Below are positions 56,202 to 64,000 of a stretch of DNA of 64,000 nt, in pieces. Source of the stretch: Leucosporidium creatinivorum (lineage: Eukaryota; Basidiomycota; Microbotryomycetes; Leucosporidiales; Leucosporidiaceae); contig BCKL01000003.1 of assembly GCA_001600635.1 (NCBI GenBank), forward strand, positions 1,005,923-1,069,922, read 5' to 3'. The notes below the pieces were generated by a model, which saw only the letters and a program-made list of their open reading frames with translations, made no database searches and was not told the origin of the DNA. Each line of letters opens with the position of its first letter. Positions within the stretch are counted from its first letter, which is position 1. Position numbers and translations under genes: made by a program.

Positions 56202-59200
56202 CTAATCCTTCGTCTTCTGCCTCTTCCTCGCCTCGGTCTGCTTCTTGTTCTCGGCCGCCCTGAAGAACTCCTTCTTGTCCTCCTTCTCCCTCTCGGCTTT
56301 GCCCTCGGCGCCCTTGGCCAGCTTCTTCTGCCTCTTCTCCTTGGTCTCGGCCTTCTTCTCCTTGCGCTTCGACTCCTTGAGCTTGTTGATGGCCTGCACT
56401 TGCTGCAACAGCGAGAGCGCCTTCTTGTCGTCCGGCTCGAGTACGACCGCACGCTTTTGCATGTCTGTTGAAGCAGGGAGAGAGCATAAGCGCCGAGTAC
56501 GAAGGAAGGGTTCGAGAGCGGCGAGGAGAGCACGTACAGGTCTTCTCGGTCTGCGGCCTCTGCATCTTGGGCTTGCTGGCGTAGGGGAGGGACGCCTGGA
56601 GCTTCCTCGGTACCTTGAGGGTGTTGAAGCGACGAGTTTGGCGGACGATGGGCTGTTCGGCGGCGAGGGAAGAGGGTCAGCGTCGACTCGAAAGTGAGGA
56701 GAAACGGGCAGCCAGCTCACCTTGTACAACGAGTTGACATCCTGGGGCGTCTTGATCGCCTGGTCCCTCCTGACCTCTCCCGTCAACCTCATACCCTGCC
56801 ACTTGGACTTGTCCTTGAGGAGCAAGCTGCCGACGGGGTTGTAGTACTGCCTCGGCTTGATCTGGTACCACGCGCGGAGGAAGACGATATCGCTCATGAG
56901 GATCTTGTCCTCGAAGGCGGCCCTGTAGCATCCCTCGGGCTTGGCGAGCGCCTTCTTGACCTGGCCTCGAATGCCCGAGACGGTACGAATATGCGCTCCC
57001 TCGAACTTGGCCACCTCGAGCTGCGAGGTGAACATGTCCTTGATGAAGGCCGTGTTCTTGAAGATCTTGTACGGCACTCCCGTGAGCTTGAGCTTCTTGA
57101 CGATCGAGGTGGCGCCGTTGATGTCGAGGACGACTCCCGAAGCCGAGACGCGGAAGGAGGGGGACTCCGAGTTGAGGCGGTTGAAGGCGCAGAAGCCGGT
57201 GTTGGGGGCGGAGATGGGTCCGTAAAAGGTGGCGAGGCAATGCATGTGCTCGGGGGTGTACTTGAGCATGCGGTTCCGAGTGCCGTCGTCAAGCGAGTAG
57301 ATGGGGACGGTCTGGAAGCGGCGCCATCCGAGCGAGAAGATGAGGGGGTCGTTGGTCTTGAGGATCTTGGGGTGCCAGCGATGCTTCTTGATGCGCACTT
57401 GGACGTAGCCGAAGCTCTCCTCGTGGGCGTTGAGGCCGCCGACGATGATGGGCGTCCGAGGGTTGAAGTTGTCGACCATGTTGTGGTCGACTCCCGAGAT
57501 CTCCATCCGCACGTAGGTGCCCGGTCGATGTCCTTCCACCAGCGCGCGCGTCTCGGCGTCGTCCTCGGCAAACTCGGCCCTCGTCGCCGCCAACTTGCGC
57601 TCCATCTCGTCCTTCTGCTCGGTGTAGAAGTCCTTCTTGTCCTCGTCTGAATCGTCGTCGTACTCGTTGTTGAACTTGCGCTTGAGCATCTCCTTCTTCT
57701 GCGCCAGCTGCTCGGCACGCTCCGCCTCGTCGACCACTGGCTCGGCAGCGAACGCTGACTCGCCTCCGCCCTCGAGGTCCTCGAAGTCGCCTCCTTCCTC
57801 CTCGTGGGCGTTGGCGCCGGTAGGTCCTCCGCCGGTGATGAAGAGGTGGCGAATCGAGTCGAGGAACTCCTCGTCCTCCCAGCAATCGAGTCGCGAGCCG
57901 ACGATGGGGGCGCGGAACTGCTCCTCGACGAGTCCAGCGGCGAGCGTAGGATCCTTCGACAGCTTGAAGAGGTCGTCCTCGTCGTCCTCCACGGCCATCG
58001 AATCGAGGTCGTTGCCTCCCTTGGTAGGTTCGGTCACGCCAGCGGCGATCTCGGCGGCCGAGAGGGTCGAGTCGTAGATGAGGCGCATGAGGTTTTGCTT
58101 CCTCCGGGTCCCAAAGTTGTCGGCAGCCCTCGCGGCGAGGTTCTTCTTCCACTCGGGGCCCTCCTCCTCCTCCTCGCTCTCCTCCTCATCGTCTCCCTCT
58201 TCCTCCGAATCCGTCTCGGCGCCTTGATCCTCCTCGTCGTCCATTCCGAGGTCCAGATCCGAATCCGACTCAGCATAAGCGATGCTCTCGGTCCTAGCTC
58301 CACCAGCAGCAACGGAAGATTCTGGCGCTCCCGCCCGTCGCCTCGACTTGGACGAGCCAACGTTGACGTTGTCCTCCGCCTCGAACGGCAGCTCCTCGCC
58401 CTCCTCTCCCTCAGCCTCAGAATCGGAATCAAAGTCCTCCTCCCTCAGGTTGAGGTCGTCCTCCTCGTCCTCATCATCATCCTCCTCCTCCTCGGCGCCC
58501 GAGTGCTCTCCCACGGCGTCGTTGAACGCTCCACGGCGTTTGCGAGGTGCGGCGGATGAGTCGGTGGAAGTGGAAGTGGAAGGTTCGGGAGCGAGGAGAG
58601 GTGCTTTGGACGAGCCGAAGAGGCGGATCTCGGAGCGAGCGACGCCTTCGCCGAGGGTGTTGTGGGCGTCTTGCAGGTCCATGACCATCTTGATGCCCTC
58701 GCCGGCGTCTTCCTCTGTTGTGGTGGTAGCGGAAGAGGGTCAGCTCGACGACCAACCGACCGACCAACCAAGAGACGAAACTCACCCTCCTCCTGATCAT
58801 ACTCCTCATCGCCCTCCCTCCTCTTACTGAACGTTCCACTCGTGTTAATCCACACCCTCTCACCATCCCACATCACACCCTGCCCACTCCCTCCACTCAT
58901 AGGCGCATAAGCGACCTTATTCCTATCTCCCAACTTCCTCCTCTTCTCACTATCCTTCGTAGGCAGCGGGCAAGGATCCATGAGCTCCAACATCCGATGC
59001 ACCTCGAACGCATCGGCTCCAGACCCGGGGATGTGCACTCGGACCGAGTTAGTAGGGCCGGGAGGACGGAGGGGCACGCCGCGCAGGTAGCCGAAGATGG
59101 CGATGGTGCGCTCGGCTTTGGGGTCCTTGCGGATCGCTTCGCACGAGGTGATGTCTTCGAAACGGTCGGCGAGGAAGTAGGAGTGGGTGTTGCGGAAGAC

Positions 59201-60242
59201 GAGGGGGCGGAATTTGGCGACCGAGATGAAGCTGGGCGAGGTCGAGGCGAGTCAGCGAGAGGGAGGGAGAGCGCTGAATGGAGTGAGAGACCTACCGACT
59301 CAGGTTGAGGATCTCGCGATCGGGGTAACGACCGTTCATCACGCCCGAGAGGTAGAACATCTTGGCTCCGTCGTAGACCTCGGTCCAGAATCGGTTCTTC
59401 AAGCGCTTCTTCTGCGCCTTGAGGGCGGCGGGAGTTTTTACGAGGTCGAGATGGGTGAGGACGGCGATGAGCTTGGGAAGTCCGTGGGAGGAGAGGGCCG
59501 AGAGGGCTTCGAAGGTTTCCTGTGGGGGCGCCGAGAGTCGGTTAGCAAGCTTTAAGAAGGGTCGTAGGTAGCGCAAACGCACCATCTCGAAGCCGAACGA
59601 TCCATCAATCATGAGCAAGACGAGATCGGCGACTTTGGCGACATCAATCATCGAGCCGAGGTCGTTCGGGCATTCAATGATGGTCAGACGGCGATTCTTG
59701 CCTATAGAGTTCGAGTCAGCAGGAACAGTGAGATGGAGTGACAAGCTACATACCGGTAACGACGGTGACGGGTCCCTTGACGTCGGCCATGGTGTTCTTG
59801 GTGTAGCGCCTGACGAGGCTTCGCACGAGCGTCGACTTGCCGACCTGTAGCCGTGCAAGCTCGGGTCAGCCTTCCCAGTCTTAGCTGTAGCCTTCGAAAG
59901 TAGAAACGTACACCTGCAGGGCCCATAACGGCTACGATAACGGGCGGGACGTCGCCCTCAAACTCCTTGCCACCCTGCCCGGACGAACCGCCAAAAGTTC
60001 GGTCGACGGCGGGTACATGAAGGCGAGTCTGATCGCGCTCTACGTTCCTTCGAGCATCCTTCTCTGCACGACGGAATGAAGCGGGTGCGAAGGCCTACAG
60101 AAGTCGAGGTTAGCCAGCTGTTTTGCTCTGCGTTCGAGCTGGAGAGAAGAGAACGCACCTTTGGGTTTTGGCCTTTGGCGGGGCCGGCCTTGGCCACCTT
60201 AGCAGGGCGATGAGCTCGGTTGGACTGCTTCTCCCCGTCCAT
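56202..60242 (-). CDS. BMS1: Bms1 ribosome-biogenesis GTPase
   Basis: This nucleolar GTPase of the SSU processome is needed for 18S rRNA maturation with Rcl1. The N-terminal region [18 protein letters not shown] leads to [20 protein letters not shown]. The P-loop is [19 protein letters not shown], followed by [20 protein letters not shown] and LIDG-type switch sequence. [12 protein letters not shown] is the base-recognition motif (THLD). The middle is highly acidic (around 57950-58550, long Glu/Asp runs). The C-terminal AARP2CN/DUF663-type region reads [35 protein letters not shown] and [20 protein letters not shown], and ends with a Lys/Glu-rich coil at QKTKD*. About eight introns, mostly in the 5' half; the large last-but-one exon is over 1.8 kb. 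Confidence 0.95.
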
Positions 60243-61269
60243 TTCTAAGTCCGAGAGCTGAGCGCCGAGTCGAGGGAGCCGAGCAAAGATGAGGAAGAGC
60301 GAAAGCGGCGACGGCTCTCTCTCTTCGCCTTCGTTCTCGTCCAGAGCCAGCTCAGCGGGGTAAGTCAGTTCTGCACCTCTCTACATCCCATTATCACACG
60401 GAAATGATTCCTTAGTAAAAGGTCCGACTCGCTCCTCGCTGTTCCCCTACAACCGGCTCTCCTCCTCCCCCTTGCTCCACCACCCGTCGTCACGTCTCTC
60501 AGCTGGGCTTCTCCCGTTTCGGCGCAGCTACAGGCGTCCAGTCAGGAGACACGACATCACATCACTACAAATCCTTCCTCCTTCCGCTCTCCCCTTCATA
60601 CTCGGCCTCAGCATCCTCACAGCTCGAGAACCGCGCCTCTGCGCGCCGCGTCGTCGTGTTCAAGGCTCTGCAGGGGATTCCAATCCAGCAGTCGGAGCAG
60701 GTGCAGAAGGAGACAGGATCGACTCTATGCAAGACTCTCGCTTTTCCCAAGCCTGACGAACGAGACGTAAAGGCAGAGTCGACATCCCCCCCTTTGAGGG
60801 AGCCTGAGCAAAGCGCTCGACCCCTTCTCGCTACTTTTCTGTAGTGGAAGCGGAAGAGCGTGCTGCTCGGCTTCTTCAGACCCCTCGTCGCCGAGCCCGT
60901 TTAGGATCAGTCTCATCCCTAATCGCGGGTGGACCATCAGAAAGACTTACCGATTTACTCGAGGGGACAGTCAAGCGCGAGCCTTAATCAGCGGACTTGG
61001 CCTCGAGTCTCATGGCTTGCAGATCCGTGGAGGGCATAGCGTACAACTCTTGGGTGGGCGCCTGCTTTCGAGTAGGCGGCAGAGGAAGGGGTTCTCGGAA
61101 GAGGTTCGGCGATGGGGACCACATCGAGAGGAGCGTAGACAAGAGCGACCAGCTCGCTATAGCTAGACAGCATCTGATCCACACATCGCACTACATCCGC
61201 ACTCACCAGGTACACGATCAGAACAGCACGCTGACCCTTTTCTTCTCCCCCCCTCGGCGACCAGATCCG
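60243..61269. other. BMS1-J-protein interval, containing an unresolved small gene
   Basis: About 1 kb. The left half carries splice-like signals and coding-like sequence described separately (60289-60904). The right 360 bp shows no gene and is probably the J-protein promoter. A frame open with the J-protein from 61012 lacks family similarity and is read as leader. Confidence 0.4.
60289..60904 (+). CDS. Possible small gene, structure unresolved
   Basis: An ATG at 60289 opens MRKSESGDGSLSSPSFSS and ends at a gtaagt donor (60360). Acceptor ctacag at 60533 keeps frame into a hydrophobic stretch, LQILPPSALPFILGLSIL. The overlapping frame gives RRVVVFKALQGIPIQQSEQV and KTLAFPKPDERD. That frame runs into a gtaaag donor, and after an acceptor tctgtag at 60844 it reads WKRKSVLLGFFRPLVAEPV*. 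The last junction looks real, but I could not connect ATG, hydrophobic part and last exon in one frame. A small mitochondrial-type membrane protein is one guess. No family is recognised. The ATG is 46 bp from the BMS1 start. Confidence 0.3.
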
Positions 61270-63027
61270 ATGGCCATTCTCTCGGCCTCTTCGCATCTCA
61301 CATCGATCCTCCTTTGGTCCTTGCTTCCGTCGCTCTTGAGCTCGGCCCTGCTACGCGCCTTCTACACCCTCTCCCCCGCCTCACAACCTCGCGTCCCCCC
61401 AAACCCCTCGCCTCAACAACTCGCGCACGAGAACCACCGCGCCCGAGAGCACAGCCGGCGAGCTCGGATCATCCTCGTCACAGGCTATCTCGTTTGGACG
61501 CTCTTGAGCTGCTATTGGGAGCAAGGCGGGGTCAACGCCAACTACTACACGCTCCTCGGGCTCGAGAGGGACTTGGTCGAGCAGGAGGGAGCTTCGGCTG
61601 TCAAGTCCAGATGGAGGAGGCTGGCAAGGGTGTATCATCCTGATAAGGTGGGGAAGGAGGGGGAAGCGTTCTTCGTGCTGTTGAGGAGGGGTGTCGATGT
61701 GCTGGAGAATGAGGGAAAGCGGTGGGGGTATGAGAGGTTCGGTCCGGATGTCGTCGAGTGGGGCAAGTTGGTGACGAATAGGGAGTTCCTCGTGAGGGGT
61801 GTGCAAGGGTGCGCGGCATTCTATGTCTTCGCCCTCGGGAGTATCATGGCCGTCTCGTTCTTTCGCAAGGACGAGCGGGCTTACAATTTCGTGAGTCTGC
61901 GGTTCTCGCTTCCCAAGCTCTCCCTTCTCTGCTGACCGACCCTCGTCGAGCAGTGGCGCTACCTCGCCCTCGCCCTCACCCTCTTCACCGAGCTCCACCT
62001 CATCCTCCGCCCTTCCCCTTCACCTCTCTTCTCCCTTCTCCTCCCCGCTCGCCTCCCCTACCAGCACATCACCTTCCTCCGCCAACTCTTCATCTCCTGC
62101 TCCATGGCCCTCTCGCAACTCGCGCCCCTCCTTTTCCCTTCCTCCGCCCCCGACGCTGCGATCGACCCGAACGCTACACCGGAGGAGCAAGCCGCCGCTC
62201 GAGCTCTCGCCGACGCAGAGGCGCTCCGACCTCTCCTCCAACGACTCGCCCTTCTCACTGCTCAGGCAGACGCGGAGACAGTGGCGCTCCAGCAGCAGGA
62301 GATGCGACCTCTTTTCGTCGTTGGCGTTCCGCACGGGGAGACGAAGATGGAGAGGAAGGAGAGGGAGGAGAGGACGGTCGAGGAGTTGAAGGAGGGGATG
62401 AGGAGGACGTTTGAGGATTTGCAGGTCAAGGGGAATCCGGAGACGATGGAGGTTTGGGCGAGGGCGGTCAGGAAAGGCAGAAGCGAGAAGGAGAAGGGAG
62501 CGAGGAGGGGCAAGGAGAAGGCGACGAAGGTTAACGGCTCGGCGCGCCCATCTACCTCGACCTCGACTTCGACGTCGCCATCCACTTCGAACAGCAACAG
62601 CAACAGCGGCGCCTCGACTCCCTCCTCCCTCCTTCTCCCCACCGACCGACCGACTCTCCGCTCGCCCTCCCCCTCCCCCTCCTTCACCGCCGCCTCCACC
62701 TCCCTCGCCTCGCCTGCCTCTTCCCCTCCATCATCGCCCAAACTCAGCTTCACTGTCGTCGATCCCGCCGCTTCTACCTCGACTACCACCGACGATGGCG
62801 AGGTCTCGCCGCTCGTCGCCGTTGCTCCTCTGCCCGAGACGCCCGTCAAGATGAGGGAGGCGAGGGAAGTACCGCTACCGCCGTCGCCGGCTGATTCGGT
62901 AGATGTTGGTGACGAGGAGAAGATGGTGGGGAAGGGGGCGGTCAAGGGGAATGGGTCGGCGAAGGTGGAGGAGGAGAAGTCGGCTGAACCCGATGCGAGG
63001 AGGCTACAGAGTCCGCCGCCGGAGTAG
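61270..63027 (+). CDS. Membrane-anchored J-domain (DnaJ) protein
   Basis: This is an Hsp70 co-chaperone set in a membrane, probably the ER. Two exons (61270-61890, 61954-63027) give 564 residues. TM1 is around residues 13-33 (ILLWSLLPSLLSSALLRAFY). A second hydrophobic segment (IILVTGYLVWTLLSCYW) precedes the J-domain, which reads NANYYTLLGLERDLVEQEG and VYHPDKVGKEGEAFF, with HPD intact. Further hydrophobic segments lie at GCAAFYVFALGSIMAVSFF and WRYLALALTLF. The last 200 residues are cytosolic, with repeats of Ser-Thr and Ser-Asn and a Pro-rich tail. The J-domain lies between TM segments rather than at an end. It may be the fungal counterpart of an ER J-protein, but no named orthologue is certain. 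Its intron is single, unlike most neighbours. Confidence 0.75.
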
Positions 63028-63349
63028 GAAGGCAGTAGATACACGATGATGTAGTATAGACGCGGTAGCTTATCACTGGTTATAGTTCCCTCGTCGATTC
63101 CTCGCGGCGAGAAGTCGGTCGGCGCTTGGGCCGAGGGTTGCTTTGACCTTGCGACAGGCGGACGGTCGGTGCACTGTTTTCTGGGTTCGACCTCGACCTC
63201 ATCATTCAACACCACGACCCACTCTACTAACGTCTTACAGCACGACCTCGCACATCAGGATCAACACCAACTCGACGACCATTCGCCCCCTCTGCGCCGA
63301 ACCCTCGAACGACTTCTCTGCCTTCGACCAAACGACTTCACAACACGAG
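63028..63349. other. Intergenic region between J-protein and last gene
   Basis: 322 bp with no gene supported. The final part is probably the promoter and leader of the gene beginning at 63350. Confidence 0.4.
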
Positions 63350-64000
63350 ATGCCCTCGATAGGCGCAACTCGGCTCTTCTCAGCCTCCGGAGCACCAGCA
63401 TCAGACGGCAACATCCTTCTGTACACCACTCTCGCCTTTGCTCTGACCTCGTTCGTCCTCTCTCTCTCTCTCTCCGCTCTCTGCGCTCGGTAATGTTGAC
63501 TGACCAAGCACTTCGCTCTTCCTTCCCGACATCTGTACACTATCACACAGCTTCCTCTGCTCGACTTACACTACACTTCGTACCCTTCTTCCCCTCCTCG
63601 CGCCTCACGCACTCGCCCGCCGACGAGAGGGAATTGCAGCTGGAGCGTCAGCAAACAAGCGGATCAGGTTGAAGAGCGCCCAGCGATTCACTACTTACCT
63701 CGCCATCTGTGACATCCGTGAGCTTTGGTCTATGGACGACTGTAGCTGAGCAGCAGGAGCAGACAGCTGACCCAAGTCCTCTCCTCCGAGCAGTCTCGGC
63801 CTGCATCCTCGTTTGGGAGGTACGCTGCTGGCTGTGACGTCTACTCAGATAGCTCGGAGCTCACTGACTCTTCGCCACGATAGGCAGCAGCAGCAGCCAC
63901 GCTCACCACTGGCCTCGGCGGAACGAAAGCCGGAGCTTCCCGCCTCTACCTCGCATGCACGGCTCGCCCAACCCTACTCCTCGTCGTCGCGGTCCTCTCC
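63350..64000 (+). CDS. Multi-pass membrane protein, N-terminal part (cut by window edge)
   Basis: Four exons are visible: 63350-63489, 63551-63717, 63794-63819 and 63884 to the edge. The protein starts MPSIGATRLFSASGAPASDG. The first hydrophobic segment is ILLYTTLAFALTSFVLSLSL. The second exon has CSTYTTLRTLLPLLAPHALA and a basic loop (RRREGIAAGASANKRIRLKS), then FTTYLAICDI. Exon 3 (26 nt) gives SACILVWE, and exon 4 has SRLYLACTARPTLLLVVAVL. The pattern suggests an integral membrane protein with several helices. I do not recognise the family. The small third exon keeps frame on both sides. Confidence 0.6.

Noticed and set aside
56694-57650. 318-codon plus-strand open frame opposite BMS1
   Set aside because: It mirrors the BMS1 exon through third-position GC bias, has no start context or family motif, and the minus-strand frame is a clear BMS1.
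60997-61269. N-terminal extension of the J-protein
   Set aside because: Open frame upstream of 61270 (with an ATG at 61012) lacks hydrophobic or conserved sequence; MAILSASS leads directly into TM1.
63459-63480. ctctctct simple repeat
   Set aside because: Short dinucleotide run inside a coding exon (Leu-Ser repeats of a membrane segment), not a repeat element.
1-64000. Transposon, virus-like element, CRISPR array, rRNA or tRNA gene
   Set aside because: No terminal repeats, transposase or polymerase motifs, direct-repeat arrays or tRNA boxes were seen on either strand.

Overview
The window is a gene-dense nuclear segment of a basidiomycete fungus. The evidence is GC-rich coding sequence, many short introns (mostly about 50-100 nt, gtgagt/gtaagt donors, a gctgacc-type branch site 15-40 nt before the acceptor), and a secreted cysteine-rich protein ending in a CPL1/PriA-type domain, a family known from basidiomycetes. 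The style suggests Pucciniomycotina, perhaps a red-yeast or smut-like Microbotryomycete. That placement is inference. I see no transposon, virus-like element, CRISPR array, tRNA or rRNA gene.

Layout, left to right: 5' end of eIF3a (-, runs off the left edge); RluA-type pseudouridine synthase (+); fungalysin metalloprotease (+); MFS permease of the Dal5-like type (+); DUF1770/Atg43-like membrane protein (-); Stm1/SERBP1 ribosome-binding protein (+); an uncertain short Ala/Pro-rich gene (+); the very large calcium-channel gene CCH1 (-, about 8.4 kb); aspartyl aminopeptidase (+); SGNH hydrolase (-); isoprenylcysteine methyltransferase STE14 (-); DEAD-box helicase DBP5 (-); a Bre4/FUSC-like membrane protein (+); an F-box-like protein (-); WHI2-like protein (+); beta-tubulin (+); CPL1/PriA-like secreted protein (-); PAF-acetylhydrolase-like lipase (-); proteasome subunit beta7 PRE4 (+); SUS1/ENY2 (-); MSB1-like protein (-); D-arabinose dehydrogenase ARA2 (-); ribosome-biogenesis GTPase BMS1 (-); an unresolved small gene (+); a membrane J-protein (+); and the 5' part of a multi-pass membrane protein (+) cut by the right edge.

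Most genes are ordinary housekeeping functions: translation, ribosome assembly, mRNA export, proteasome, cytoskeleton, secretion and signalling. They do not form an obvious cluster or pathway. Neighbours are often head-to-head with 140-220 bp between start codons, or tail-to-tail with about 200-350 bp between stops.

The most unusual material is gene architecture rather than gene content. The PRE4 start codon is split by an intron. Beta-tubulin begins with a chain of micro-exons (28, 5, 12 and 15 nt), one followed by a GC-AG intron. There is a 9-nt exon in the fungalysin gene, a 14-nt exon with a GC-AG intron in the permease, and first coding exons of 5 nt and 7 nt in the Atg43-like and DBP5 genes. 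A CTCGGCG/CGCCGAG-type motif recurs inside introns across the window. I did not find convincing evidence of an undescribed multi-gene system.
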